Positions 58,816 through 61,939 of a stretch of 64,000 nucleotides of DNA are shown here, in pieces (the first letter of the stretch is position 1; every line of letters begins with the position of its first letter). Source of the stretch: Chlorocebus sabaeus. Taxonomy: Eukaryota; Chordata; Mammalia; Primates; Cercopithecidae. A program made the position numbers and the translations under genes. The stretch is taken from the NCBI RefSeq assembly GCF_047675955.1, contig NC_132912.1, positions 15,660,500 through 15,724,499 on the forward strand, written 5' to 3'. Under the pieces are notes generated by a model, which was not told the DNA's origin, did not search any database, and saw only the letters and a program-made list of their open reading frames with translations.

Positions 58816-59849
58816 GAGATGGAGTCTCTCACTCTGTCTCCCAGGCTGGAATGCAGTAGCACAATCTCTACTCACTACAGCCTCCACCTCCCGGGTTCAA
58901 GTGATTCTCGTGCCTCAGCCTCTCGAGTAGCTGGGATTACAGGCGTGCACCACAATGCCTGGCTAATTTTTGTATTTTAAATAGAGATGGAGTTTTGCTG
59001 TGTTGGTTAGGCCGGTCTCAAACGCCTGACCTCAAGTGATCTGCCCACCTAGGCTGCCCAAAATGCTGGGATTATAGGCATGAGACACTGTGTCCTGCAA
59101 TAAAAAAAATTTTTTTTTTTAAAGAAGCTAAAGTTGAGCACCACCTCTCTCCCAGTTACTATTCTGTGTACGCCACATGCATATTCTCACTGAACCCTTT
59201 GAACAAAGGTAACCTTATAAATATTGTTTTTATCCTTCTTTTACAGACCAGAAATCTGAAACTCTGAAAGTGATAAGAACTTGCCCAAGATTACAAGTCA
59301 GTGAGTGTATGGGATGTCCAGGCTTGGAATCCATAGCTGTTGTGTTTGAACTGTTTTCAATACTTGCCTTTGGAGGCTACCAACTCCTGGAATGTTCTAT
59401 TCCCTAACTTAGTGTCCAGTTTGATTATAGAAGCCAGGATAAATAGTAACATTCTTCTACCCTGCACTGCTTATTTATAAGTGAACATTTCAATGCATTT
59501 CCAAAGCAAAGAGAATAAATCAAATACAGTAAGATCTAAAAAGTGGGTCATTTTATATGATCTGCTTCATTTTCATATCTTATTTAACATTATGTTCGTA
59601 AAATCTGGAAGTTCGGTCATGCAGTATGAGAGTAAAAATGCAAAGAAAAGGAAGCGTGAGAGCAAAAAATACCTCTAGACTTTAAAAAGAGCATCTAAGT
59701 ATTCACCAGAATAAATCACTGGAATGTGCTCTTTAAAGCAAAACTAACAAGAAAATGTATTTGAAACAATGAGAAAAACATTTGAATGCTATCAAAAACG
59801 TACCTGTAAACAGCGACTTTTCCTGTTCCAAATGCACCCACAATCAAAT
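508..59849 (-). CDS. ITGA8: Integrin alpha-8 (ITGA8), partial, 13 exons
   Basis: Integrin alpha-8 pairs with integrin beta-1 at the cell surface. It is a receptor for RGD ligands such as nephronectin, with a known role in kidney development (family knowledge). The join, in transcript order, is 59849-59804, 57072-56965, 51905-51850, 51446-51292, 50037-49900, 49406-49339, 47971-47824, 41116-41024, 35164-35085, 29194-29114, 17996-17891, 14751-14593, 636-508. Splice phases match at every junction and the joined 1,367 bases stay open. Products run from the last FG-GAP blade (GAFGTGKVAVYR) through thigh, genu (DCGEDNLC), calf-1 and calf-2 to the processing motif VRKRD. Identity to alpha-8 rather than alpha-V or alpha-5 rests on recalled segments such as EGEGAYEAELFVMIPEEAD. 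The full protein is about 1,063 residues, so both ends lie outside the window. No promoter, start codon, transmembrane segment or polyadenylation site is in view. Confidence 0.97.
2098..2432 (+). mobile_element. L1 3' end (primate L1, 5'-truncated)
   Basis: The sequence matches the end of ORF2 and the 3' UTR of primate L1 (CCTTTGCAGGGACATGGATG, then ACTTATAAGTGGGAGTTGAA), ending in an A-rich tail. It is antisense to ITGA8. It encodes no intact protein. Confidence 0.9.
2438..2738 (+). mobile_element. Old Alu (AluJ-like), dimeric
   Basis: A diverged Alu with both arms and an A-rich linker. It follows directly on the L1 tail at 2432, which suggests insertion into or beside that tail. Confidence 0.85.
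3334..3615 (-). mobile_element. Alu (AluJ-like)
   Basis: An inverted Alu with a TATTTATTTTT tail. CTCCTTATT occurs before (3331) and after (3620) the element, a likely target-site duplication. Confidence 0.87.
4181..4520 (-). mobile_element. MaLR LTR (THE1/MST type), inverted
   Basis: It starts TGTGTTAGTCCATTC and carries the inverted ERVL-MaLR LTR landmarks, including ATTTATAAAGGAAAGAGG and ATCATGGCAGAAGG. The LTR 5' end (right side here) is missing. It is non-coding. Confidence 0.85.
5238..5644 (+). mobile_element. MaLR solo LTR (MST/MLT1 type)
   Basis: It begins TGTTATGGTTTGAATA and ends near GGCCTAATACA, with the family landmarks GAACCGTGAGCCAATTAAAC and AATTACCCAGT. No internal region is attached, so it is a solo LTR. 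Confidence 0.85.
5936..5955. repeat. ATT microsatellite
   Basis: About six ATT units at the edge of an Alu-containing region. Confidence 0.9.
6004..6302 (+). mobile_element. Alu (AluS-like)
   Basis: A full-length dimeric Alu ending in a short A-rich tail (CCAGGAAAACAAAAACC). Confidence 0.9.
7923..8240 (-). mobile_element. Alu with 38-base poly(T)
   Basis: An inverted Alu whose tail reads as T at 7923-7960. ATGTCTTG precedes it (7914) and follows it (8242), a likely target-site duplication. Confidence 0.92.
8261..8298. repeat. TG/GA microsatellite
   Basis: A GTGTGTGTGTGTGCGTG run passing into GAGAGAGAGAG. Confidence 0.9.
8900..9215 (+). mobile_element. Alu, first of a tandem pair
   Basis: A full Alu ending in about 28 A. 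The next Alu starts right after its tail. AGAAAAATCCT precedes this copy and AGAAGAATCCT follows the second copy, so the pair shares one outer target-site duplication. Confidence 0.92.
9218..9545 (+). mobile_element. Alu, second of a tandem pair
   Basis: A full Alu whose tail passes into GAAA repeats. It appears to have landed in the A tail of the Alu at 8900-9215. Confidence 0.92.
10268..10580 (-). mobile_element. Alu (AluJb-like)
   Basis: A diverged inverted Alu with a TTTATTTATTTATTTG tail. Confidence 0.88.
11946..12065 (-). mobile_element. Alu monomer (FLAM-like)
   Basis: A single left-arm length of about 120 bases, inverted, from AAAGAGATGGAGTCTTGC to CACTGTGCCTGGC. Confidence 0.8.
12652..12692. 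repeat. Tandem duplication of about 20 bases
   Basis: ATTAGCCTCAGACAGAATTT occurs twice in a row. Confidence 0.9.
12728..13030 (+). mobile_element. Alu (AluS-like) with target-site duplication
   Basis: A full Alu. AAGAACAAGTGGGG before it and AAGAATAAGTGGGG after it form a target-site duplication with one mismatch. Confidence 0.92.
13960..14092 (+). mobile_element. hAT-Charlie relic (MER5-like)
   Basis: Landmarks of a non-autonomous hAT element are visible: GGCAGAATCTAAGGTCC, CTGCATTTTAACAGA, CCAGGTGATTC and a terminal GAAAAGCACTG. The 5' end is unclear. Confidence 0.65.
14593..14751 (-). CDS. ITGA8: ITGA8 exon: calf-2 (probably exon 25)
   Basis: A 159-base, 53-codon exon, phase 0 at both ends, encoding LHNIGPSTISDTILEVGWPF, then ARDEFLLYIFHIQTLGP, then a Cys and NPNINPQDIK. 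It forms central calf-2 strands. The single cysteine (LQC) should pair with one encoded past the left edge of the window, by analogy with alpha-V. The acceptor is TGTTTACAG and the donor is ATAAAG followed by GTAGGAG. I read CQTNPN where I recall CQPNPN in human. Confidence 0.97.
16361..16497 (-). mobile_element. Half Alu (single arm)
   Basis: An inverted single-arm Alu from AGAGATTGGGCCTTGC to CACTGTGCCCAGCC. Confidence 0.82.
16768..17075 (-). mobile_element. Alu with TTTTA tail
   Basis: A full inverted Alu with an ATTTT-repeat tail. GCTTTTAT on both sides (16765 and 17076) is a likely target-site duplication. Confidence 0.92.
17096..17139. repeat. TATC microsatellite
   Basis: About ten to eleven CTAT units directly after an Alu. 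It is probably polymorphic in populations. Confidence 0.95.
17531..17815 (+). mobile_element. Alu (AluJb-like), 5'-truncated
   Basis: It lacks the first bases of the left arm and ends in AATAATAATAATAAT. It is antisense to ITGA8 and begins about 75 bases after the donor of exon 17891-17996. Confidence 0.88.
17891..17996 (-). CDS. ITGA8: ITGA8 exon: calf-2 acidic segment (probably exon 24)
   Basis: A 106-base exon encoding 35 codons that begin VSHPPQIVLPIHNWEPEEEP and continue through an acidic run (HKEEEVGP) to VEHIYE. These are the first strands of calf-2. The acceptor is CATGTTGCAG and the donor is TACGAG followed by GTAGCC. The first base A completes Gly from the previous exon, and it leaves in phase 0. 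An Alu (17531-17815) begins about 75 bases into the downstream intron, antisense to the gene. Confidence 0.97.
18328..18340. repeat. Short GT run
   Basis: CGTGTGTGTGTGTGC, followed by a G-rich tract (GGGGGGGGCGG) at about 18356-18365. Confidence 0.8.
19531..19555. repeat. TTTA microsatellite
   Basis: About six TTTA units. Confidence 0.9.
20310..21170 (-). mobile_element. Old L1 3' region, interrupted
   Basis: Inverted sequence of the 3' part of an old mammalian L1 (TGAGTGATATTCTATGG, GGACATTTGGGCTGTTTGCA, TGTGAACTTAAGTTTTCATT). A younger L1 insertion at 20866-21102 splits it, and the old element resumes cleanly after it. Confidence 0.82.
20866..21102 (-). mobile_element. Young L1 3' end with 3' transduction
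   Basis: On the minus strand it reads as about 160 bases of primate L1 3' UTR (21102-20943) and an A tract (20942-20931). Next come 52 bases of non-L1 sequence (20930-20879) and a second A tract (20878-20866). TATTTATGGATTCTT flanks the whole unit at 20851-20865 and 21103-21117. This is the signature of an L1 transcript that read past its own poly(A) signal and was reinserted. The 52-base piece should match the source locus elsewhere in the genome. Confidence 0.88.
22265..23690 (+). mobile_element. Old L1, ORF2 region (first part)
   Basis: A decayed LINE-1 ORF2 with the endonuclease-RT spacing sequence and RT region. Landmarks include TATGAACAACATTATGCCAA, GAATTTTACCAAATATTTGA and TCACTAATAAAATTTTAGCA. 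All frames are broken by stops. It continues at 24366 after an LTR insertion. Confidence 0.85.
23691..24365 (+). mobile_element. ERV-type LTR inserted in L1 (family uncertain)
   Basis: Flanking L1 sequence is continuous on either side. The insert ends with GTTGGTGTGAAAAATGCAGG and GGGGACTGTCCCCTCTAACT, which resembles the 3' part of an ERVL-like LTR as I recall it. It has no coding content. Confidence 0.6.
24366..24691 (+). mobile_element. Old L1, ORF2 region (second part)
   Basis: The L1 resumes with AAAAAGCTACTAGAATTTAC and GGCATTAGATATTCAAGTG. It is then interrupted by an Alu. Confidence 0.8.
24692..25016 (+). mobile_element. Alu with about 40-base poly(A)
   Basis: A full Alu inserted in the old L1, with a pure A tail at 24977-25016. 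Confidence 0.92.
25017..25847 (+). mobile_element. Old L1, ORF2 end (third part)
   Basis: A continuation of the L1 ORF2 C-terminal region, with landmarks AAATGGCTTTTTATCCAGAA and CAATGGAATACTTCTCAGCA. It is decayed and non-coding. Confidence 0.83.
25848..26285 (+). mobile_element. Younger primate L1 3' end
   Basis: The 3' end of a primate-specific L1 (ATGTGGCACATATACACCAT, GGACATGGATGAAGCTGG, CCCAGAACTTAAAGTATAAT) joined to the old L1. It is probably a truncated insertion into it. Confidence 0.85.
26286..26615 (+). mobile_element. Old L1 3' UTR
   Basis: A typical old L1 3' end, with GGGTCTCGGGGTGGGGAAGG-like text near 26440 and ATTTATATTCCAATAAATCT before its end. Confidence 0.75.
26755..26884 (+). 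mobile_element. Alu left arm only
   Basis: An Alu ending abruptly after CTACTAAAAATAC, with no right arm. It may be an internally primed or deleted copy. Confidence 0.88.
27265..27535 (+). mobile_element. Alu (AluS-like), internally deleted
   Basis: It contains both arms but lacks part of the right arm after GAGCCAAGATC. Confidence 0.88.
27735..27905 (+). mobile_element. MIR
   Basis: An ancient SINE with the core pattern: GAGCTCTGGAGACAG, TTGGGCCACAATTCCCTCAC and a GTTAGACATTGCTATTATT end. Confidence 0.7.
27925..28223 (+). other. Unrecognised segment ending in poly(A)
   Basis: About 270 bases, GC-rich at the left (GGGGGCGCCCCAGAGG), end in a run of about 27 A at 28197-28223. I recognise no Alu, L1 or MIR here and no clear target-site duplication. 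It could be a retroposed transcript or an old repeat. Confidence 0.45.
28622..28881 (-). mobile_element. Alu with perfect 15-base target-site duplication
   Basis: An inverted Alu. ATAAAGTGATTTCTT lies at 28609-28623 and again at 28882-28896. It sits about 230 bases into the intron after exon 29114-29194 and has the same sense as the gene. Confidence 0.93.
29114..29194 (-). CDS. ITGA8: ITGA8 exon: calf-1 to calf-2 junction (probably exon 23)
   Basis: An 81-base exon encoding SNKDNPDSNSVSLQINITAV and then AQVEIR, with one NIT sequon. By comparison with alpha-V (LAAVEIRG), it closes calf-1 and leads into calf-2. The acceptor is CTGTGTTTTAG and the donor is AGAGG followed by GTAAGTAG. It starts and ends in phase 2, so it could be skipped in frame. 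I read NSVSL where I recall NFVSL in human. Alu copies lie about 220 bases to one side and 260 to the other. Confidence 0.97.
29457..30094 (-). mobile_element. AluS-like element split by a younger Alu
   Basis: The outer copy occupies 29457-29653 and 29961-30094. AAACTAACACTT flanks it at 29445-29456 and 30096-30107. The inner Alu is at 29654-29960. Confidence 0.93.
29654..29960 (-). mobile_element. Young Alu of the Old World monkey AluYRa type
   Basis: A nearly undiverged Alu inside an older Alu. Its target-site duplication TAATTTTTGTATTTCT is at 29638-29653 and 29961-29976. Read on the minus strand, it has CTCAAGCCTGTAATCC, AACCCGGTGAAACC, GGCGAGGTGGCGGG and GATCCGGCCACTGCA. I recall these as marks of AluYRa in cercopithecids. 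Confidence 0.85.
30472..31650. repeat. Pair of 43-base dispersed direct repeats
   Basis: ACACACTTTTCATTACCCAC occurs at 30481-30500 and 31617-31636. The match extends to about 43 bases (30472-30514 and 31608-31650) with four mismatches. The origin is unknown. Confidence 0.8.
32647..32927 (-). mobile_element. Alu, internally deleted
   Basis: An inverted Alu missing about 25 bases in the middle (GCACCTGTACTTTTATTAGA). Confidence 0.9.
33490..33525. repeat. TTTTTG-type simple repeat
   Basis: Several TTTTTG units (GTTTTTGTTTTTGTTTTTG), read by chance as an alternating Val-Phe run in one frame. Confidence 0.85.
34170..34320 (+). mobile_element. Possible hAT relic
   Basis: CAGTGTTTTTCAAACTTTT and CTGCAGACC resemble the start of a MER-type hAT element. 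The rest is too diverged to place. Confidence 0.3.
35085..35164 (-). CDS. ITGA8: ITGA8 exon: calf-1 (probably exon 22)
   Basis: An 80-base exon encoding YSLGLRFAVPRLEKTNMS and then INFDLQIR, with one NMS sequon. The acceptor is TTTCTTTTTTAG. The donor is AGAAG followed by GTTAGACAA, which departs from GTRAGT at +3 and +6 and is the weakest-looking donor of the set. It ends in phase 2, with AG joined by T from the next exon to make Ser. Skipping this exon would shift the frame. Confidence 0.96.
35474..35762 (-). mobile_element. Alu (AluJ-like) with TTGA repeat
   Basis: An inverted, diverged Alu. GATT repeats at about 35474-35500 replace its tail. Confidence 0.88.
36160..36415 (-). mobile_element. 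MIR
   Basis: An inverted MIR with CCAAGCACTGTACTATGCC, GATCTCATGTAATCC and the core near GATTAGAGAGATGAAG. Confidence 0.78.
36525..36690 (-). mobile_element. MIR
   Basis: A second inverted MIR: ATCATTCATTGCTCCAAACA, TAGGTAGGTGTTTTC and a GATAAAAGG to TTAAACCCAGATGTGTC end. Confidence 0.7.
36730..37037 (-). mobile_element. Alu with TTTTA tail
   Basis: A full inverted Alu with a TTTTA-repeat tail. Confidence 0.92.
37398..37696 (+). mobile_element. Alu with target-site duplication
   Basis: A full Alu. AATTGCCAAAA lies on both sides (about 37385 and 37696). Confidence 0.92.
38678..38979 (+). mobile_element. Alu with AAAAT tail
   Basis: A full Alu ending in AATAAAATAAAATAAAAT. Confidence 0.91.
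39160..39335 (+). mobile_element. MIR
   Basis: A MIR with TTTGAATCTTGGTTCTAACC, TCTGAGCTTCGATTTCCTCA and CACAGGGTTGTTTTG. Confidence 0.8.
40018..40326 (+). mobile_element. Alu, 5'-truncated, with TA/TTTA repeat
   Basis: It starts inside the left arm (GGCCTGTGATCCCAGCAC) and its tail continues into ATATAT and TTTATTTATTTA. Confidence 0.9.
41024..41116 (-). CDS. ITGA8: ITGA8 exon: calf-1 with disulfide pair (probably exon 21)
   Basis: A 93-base, 31-codon exon in phase 0 at both ends, beginning GFRPLSCEYKMENVTR and ending NPMVSGTN. Two cysteines (LSC and VVCD) are placed to pair within calf-1, and NVT is a sequon. The last Asn plus YS from the next exon forms a second sequon across the splice junction. 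The acceptor is CCATTGTAG and the donor is ACAAAT followed by GTAAGAGAG. Confidence 0.97.
42320..42400 (+). mobile_element. L2 3' end fragment
   Basis: AGCTTCAAGAAGGCAGAGG and TGCCTAGAGCAGACTTGG fit the end of LINE-2. Confidence 0.6.
43086..43365 (-). mobile_element. L2 relic (3' end)
   Basis: An inverted LINE-2 3' region: ACTATTGACCAGGCCTGAC, CCTTGTCCTCATTGAATTC and CATCCTGGAGGAAGTAGCA. Confidence 0.65.
43368..43950 (+). mobile_element. MIR split by an Alu
   Basis: The 5' end (CAGTGGTTAAGAACAGGG) is at 43379-43398 and the rest is at 43735-43950 (AATCTTGGGCATGTTACTTA). The Alu at 43399-43723 separates them. Confidence 0.75.
43399..43723 (+). mobile_element. Alu (AluS-like)
   Basis: A full Alu with an ACAAA-rich tail, inserted in a MIR. 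ACAGGG before and after it may be part of the target-site duplication. Confidence 0.93.
44015..44420 (-). mobile_element. L2 relic (internal part)
   Basis: An inverted L2 internal sequence: AAGGGCCTTATGCG, GATTTGGATCTTATCCTCAA and AGACTGTTGCAATAATCTGG. With 43086-43365 it may be one old copy split by later insertions. Confidence 0.6.
44561..44837 (+). mobile_element. Alu, internally deleted
   Basis: A dimeric Alu missing about 40 bases of the left arm (CAGCCTGATTTCTACTAAA). Confidence 0.9.
44925..45165 (+). mobile_element. Old L1 3' UTR fragment
   Basis: GACAGAAAGTAGAATGGTGC, TTACCAGGGCCTGGGG and ACTGTACACTTGAAAATGGC fit old L1 3' ends. Confidence 0.75.
46006..46324 (+). mobile_element. Alu with AAAT microsatellite tail
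   Basis: A full diverged Alu with about nine AAAT units at its tail. AAATCACA occurs on both sides. Confidence 0.9.
46562..46660 (-). mobile_element. Old L1 3' fragment
   Basis: TTTATTAAGATATGACTAAC and TTTAATGTATAACATGTGAT resemble an inverted old L1 3' UTR. Confidence 0.5.
47150..47660. other. LTR- or promoter-like unassigned stretch
   Basis: It contains inverted and direct CCAAT motifs (ATTGG at 47406-47410, CCAAT at 47429-47433) and a more GC-rich centre than its neighbours. It ends about 165 bases from exon 47824-47971. I cannot place it in a repeat family. Confidence 0.3.
47824..47971 (-). CDS. ITGA8: ITGA8 exon: calf-1 (probably exon 20)
   Basis: A 148-base exon encoding 49 codons, from DKHQVIIGDENHLM through NARNEGEGAYEAEL to VGIERNNK, a set of beta-strands of calf-1. 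This stretch is the clearest match to integrin alpha-8 in the window. The acceptor is GCATTTTTAG and the donor is AACAAG followed by GTAATGC, leaving in phase 0. It contains no cysteine and no glycosylation sequon. Confidence 0.98.
47972..49338 (-). other. ITGA8: ITGA8 intron, 1,367 bp
   Basis: A short intron with no Alu or L1 that I can recognise. An A-rich tract lies at 48196-48215. The rest appears unique. Confidence 0.9.
48196..48215. repeat. A-rich tract
   Basis: A run of about 15 A followed by GAAAAAG, with no SINE in front of it that I recognise. Confidence 0.8.
49339..49406 (-). CDS. ITGA8: ITGA8 exon: genu and start of calf-1 (probably exon 19)
   Basis: A 68-base exon encoding AHILVDCGEDNLCVPDLKLS plus two residues. 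The CGEDNLC loop corresponds to the genu, the knee between thigh and calf-1. In alpha-V this loop is disulfide-closed and binds a metal ion (family knowledge). It is the hinge for bent-to-extended activation. The acceptor is AACACAG and the donor is AGACC followed by GTAAGTTT, leaving in phase 2 so that CC plus A makes Pro. Introns on both sides are short, 493 and 1,367 bases. Confidence 0.97.
49407..49899 (-). other. ITGA8: ITGA8 intron, 493 bp
   Basis: A short intron between the last thigh exon and the genu exon. I recognise no repeat in it. An open frame of about 95 codons on the minus strand overlaps the exon side and is a by-product of the exon. Confidence 0.9.
49900..50037 (-). CDS. ITGA8: ITGA8 exon: thigh domain with two sequons (probably exon 18)
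   Basis: A 138-base, 46-codon exon in phase 0 at both ends. It starts DETEFRDKLSPINISLNYS and ends NYYRENVVSEQ. Two N-glycosylation sequons (NIS and NYS) lie close together. The acceptor is TTTTCCTAG and the donor is GAACAG followed by GTAAGTCC. Skipping it would keep frame and remove much of the last thigh strands. Human is recalled as RENIV where this reads RENVV, a conservative difference not checked. Confidence 0.97.
50038..51291 (-). other. ITGA8: ITGA8 intron, 1,254 bp
   Basis: A short intron with no recognisable repeat. The sequence is AT-rich and unique as far as I can see. Confidence 0.9.
51292..51446 (-). CDS. ITGA8: ITGA8 exon: thigh domain (probably exon 17)
   Basis: A 155-base exon encoding 51 codons of thigh domain, with recognisable stretches MAEVQLDSLKQKG, TLFLDNHQAHRVFPL and SHQCQDFIVYLR. 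The acceptor is TTCTTTAG and the donor is CTTCGA followed by GTAAGTATG, leaving in phase 0. I read VIKGQKS where I recall VIKRQKS in human, a possible Arg-to-Gly change that needs an alignment to confirm. The intron to the preceding exon is only about 400 bases. Confidence 0.97.
51447..51849 (-). other. ITGA8: ITGA8 intron, 403 bp
   Basis: The shortest intron in the window. It is AT-rich with no recognised element. Confidence 0.9.
51850..51905 (-). CDS. ITGA8: ITGA8 exon: thigh domain (probably exon 16)
   Basis: A short 56-base exon encoding FSLRVCASVAGQSISNTI of the thigh domain. The acceptor is TTTTCTATAG and the donor is ACAATAG followed by GTAAGC. It starts with one base that completes a Cys codon and ends with one base (G) that joins TC of the next exon to make Val. 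Its 56-base length is not a multiple of three, so skipping it would shift the frame. A long CA repeat at 52023-52069 reads as TG on the transcript and lies about 116 bases upstream of its acceptor. Confidence 0.96.
52023..52069. repeat. CA dinucleotide repeat
   Basis: About 22 CA units with a CGCG interruption near 52050. On the ITGA8 transcript it reads as TG repeats about 116 bases upstream of the acceptor of exon 51850-51905. Confidence 0.97.
52195..52590 (-). mobile_element. L2-like relic
   Basis: TATTCAATGAATACAAGTGAG, CTTCCATGTGCCAAGG and AAAAGTGCAGATTTAATCTT fit an inverted, diverged LINE-2. Confidence 0.55.
56210..56512 (+). mobile_element. Alu (AluS-like)
   Basis: A full Alu ending in AAATAAATAAATAAG, antisense to ITGA8. 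It is the first Alu after a 9.9-kb Alu-free interval. Confidence 0.93.
56788..56953 (+). mobile_element. hAT-Charlie relic (MER5-like) against a splice donor
   Basis: Landmarks are GCTACTCAAACTTGGGCCAC, GAAATGCAAAATCTAGGCCC, CACCCCAGACTTACTGAATC and the terminal GAGAAGCACTG. The terminal repeat ends at 56953, which is position +12 of the intron after exon 56965-57072. Confidence 0.8.
56965..57072 (-). CDS. ITGA8: ITGA8 exon: start of thigh domain (probably exon 15)
   Basis: A 108-base exon starting ARPVVTVDAQLLLHP and ending near CQIPDSMTFAA, the opening of the immunoglobulin-like thigh domain after the propeller. It carries one NKT glycosylation sequon (ENKTC) next to a cysteine that normally forms a disulfide with the one encoded at the exon junction. 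The acceptor is CCCTGCAG. The donor is GCCTG followed by GTGAGTTAG. It ends in phase 2, with TG joined by C from the next exon to make Cys. Unusually, a hAT transposon relic ends only 11 bases from the donor (56788-56953). Confidence 0.97.
57464..57552. repeat. Tandem duplication of about 45 bases
   Basis: GTGAGTACTTGAAG followed by TCTGCAA or TTTGCAA, then TCATTG and TAATTTT, occurs twice in a row with several mismatches. Confidence 0.8.
57645..57808 (+). mobile_element. MER5A-like DNA transposon relic
   Basis: AGTGGTTCTCCATCCTGACT, GCACAATATAATCACC and CTCTCCAGATAATTCTAATA match the MER5A pattern. Confidence 0.75.
58787..59098 (-). mobile_element. Alu with poly(T) of about 29
   Basis: A full inverted Alu from the T run to CACTGTGTCCTGC. 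Confidence 0.92.
59145..59335 (-). mobile_element. MIR
   Basis: An inverted MIR with CTTTTACAGACCAGAAATCT, AAGAACTTGCCCAAGATTAC and GGCTTGGAATCCA. Confidence 0.75.
59804..59849 (-). CDS. ITGA8: ITGA8 exon: end of last beta-propeller blade (probably exon 14)
   Basis: A 46-base exon encoding LIVGAFGTGKVAVYR, the end of the seventh FG-GAP repeat of the ligand-binding beta-propeller. The acceptor is TTTTTAAG and the donor is ACAG followed by GTACGT. The first two bases (AT) need a G from the previous exon to make Asp. The last two bases (AG) join the A of the next exon to make Arg. The upstream exon is not in 59850-64000. The exon number is inferred from the 30-exon layout of alpha-8 and alpha-V genes. 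Confidence 0.95.
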
Positions 59850-60668
59850 CTTAAAAAGACAAAAACACAGAACGCATGCATGAATCGTACAGAAACAATT
59901 TACTAAGTTCAAAATCGTGAGTAGCACATAGAATACCCCGACGTGCTGATGGTACGAGAGCCACAAAATTAGAAGAGAAGTCACACCTTTCTTAAGACAT
60001 TTTGGAAAGGATGTTGGAGCTTCGCTATAATCAACTTGATAAAACGTCCATCGGTAGATCTCAAACCCCTCTGTGCTTAGGAAGGTCAATTTCTAGAAAC
60101 TCATTATCACATCACTTTTCCTATCCTCCAGGTTCAAAGCACATACCCCCAGGGAAGGAAAAGAGGAGAGTCAGGTGGCTAGTGTCTGCTAGGTACCAGG
60201 CTCACTATACATTTCCTGTTATCACTCTCACCAGCAAATACCCTATGAAGAAGGATTGTTAACCCAGAAGTGGAACATTCTGATTGTCATTTTGACAAAC
60301 GTTTGCTCTTTACAAATAGTGTGGGTGGTGAGTATACTTCTGGCAAAGCAATCAGTAGTATATAAAATAACTAACATATTATAATGATCTAAAGTAACAA
60401 CAGCAATTCTAATAAATAGCACATGGAACAACACTGTATGCCAGGAGTCCTTTTAAAGGATTTCCTTTGAATGATTCCTAACAAGAATCAATTTTGCAAA
60501 TGAGTCAACTGAGACTTATGAAGGCCTAACTATAAATTTCCTAACATCATTCACACAAGTAGGTAAGTGGTGGACCTGGGTGACTGCGGTTGAGCAATCC
60601 TGGACTAGGTAAGGGGAAATGCTCAAAATTATTTCAGTGATTGGCTAACATAGAGGTCAAACTGTTGG

Positions 60669-60669
<1 letters not shown>

Positions 60670-60714
<45 letters not shown>

Positions 60715-60868
60715 AGACAGAGTCTCGCTCTGTCGCCTTGTCTGGAGTGCAGTGGCACGATCTCGGTTCACTGCAAGCTCCACTTCCAGGGTTCAAGTGA
60801 TTCTGCTGCCTCAGCTTCCTGAGTAGCAGGTACTACAGGCACACACCACCATGCCCGGCTATTTTTGT
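60670..60868 (-). mobile_element. Alu 3' half with 44-base poly(T)
   Basis: An inverted Alu cut off after CATGCCCGGCTATTTTTG, where a second Alu begins. The missing 5' half is not found on the other side of that Alu. Confidence 0.88.
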
Positions 60869-61159
60869 TTTCTTTTTCCTGAGACGGAGTCTTGCTCTGT
60901 CGCCCAGGCTGGAGTGCAGTGGCGCGATCTCGGCTCACTGCAAGCTCCGCCTCCCGGGTTCACGCCATTCTCCTGCCTCAGCCTCCCGATAGCTGGGACT
61001 ACAGGCGCCCGCCACCTCGCCTGGCTAATTTTTGTATTTTTTTGTAGAGACGGGGTTTCACCACGTTGGCCAGGATGGTCTCCATCTCTTGACCTTGTGA
61101 TCCACCTGCCTCGGCCTCCCAAAGTGCTGGGATTACAAGCGTGAGCCACCGCGCCCGGC
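60869..61159 (-). mobile_element. AluY-like, full length
   Basis: A little-diverged inverted Alu ending GAGCCACCGCGCCCGGCG. Its short A-rich tail (GGAAAAAGAAAA in sense) joins the half Alu. Confidence 0.9.
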
Positions 61160-61267
61160 GGACTTTTCTTAATCTCATTTACAATGGCTGTCCCTGGTAG
61201 AAGCAATCAAACACAAATAAAAATGACAATGGCTAAATCTGCAGAGTAAAATTTAGATGTAAGAAAA

Positions 61268-61712
61268 CTGGACCTCCATGGAACCAACCCAAGTGTCCAT
61301 CAACAGTGGATTGGATAAAGAACATGTTGCACATAAACACCATGGATTACTATGTAGCCATAAAAGTGAACGAAATCATGCCCTTTGCAGCAACATGGAT
61401 GGAACCAGATGCCATTATCCTAAGTGAACTCAGAATAGAAAATCAAATATTGCATGTTCTCACTTATAAGTGGGAGCTAAAACAATGAGTACACATAGAC
61501 ATAAAGATGCTAGTGATAGCCACTGGGGACTCCAAAAGCAGGAAAGGAGGAAGGGAGATAAAGGTTGAAGAATTACCCACAGAGTCCAATGTTCAATATC
61601 TGAGCAATGAGTACACTAGAAGCCTAAACCCCTTTATGCAATATACTCATGTGACAAACATGCACACGTATCCCCTGAATCTAAAACAAATTTAAAAAGA
61701 GAAAAAGAAAAC
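61268..61712 (+). mobile_element. Primate L1 3' end
   Basis: CCAACCCAAGTGTCCATCAA, CATGTTGCACATAAACACCA and CACTTATAAGTGGGAGCTAA, then an A-rich end. It is 5'-truncated and non-coding. Confidence 0.88.
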
Positions 61713-61939
61713 TGAACTTGGTAGAAATAAGGGCCACAGAAGAAGACTTACAACAGTTGAAACTATAATTGGTTAATTCTAGCAGAACGGGAATGAAAAT
61801 AGAAAAAAAACAAAGGTGGAAGGAGGTCCTATTTGACCACTCCATATGGAAACTAATTCAGGAATTAAATTAGTGTAATGAAATTTGCATAGAAAAATGA
61901 TTTATAGCCGTATTCCCTTGGCATCCACCTTTTGCACAT

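Larger units (their letters stand above)
57073..59803 (-). other. ITGA8: ITGA8 intron, about 2.7 kb
   Basis: It holds a small tandem duplication (57464-57552), a MER5A-like relic, an Alu and a MIR. 57809-58786 shows nothing recognised. Confidence 0.88.
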
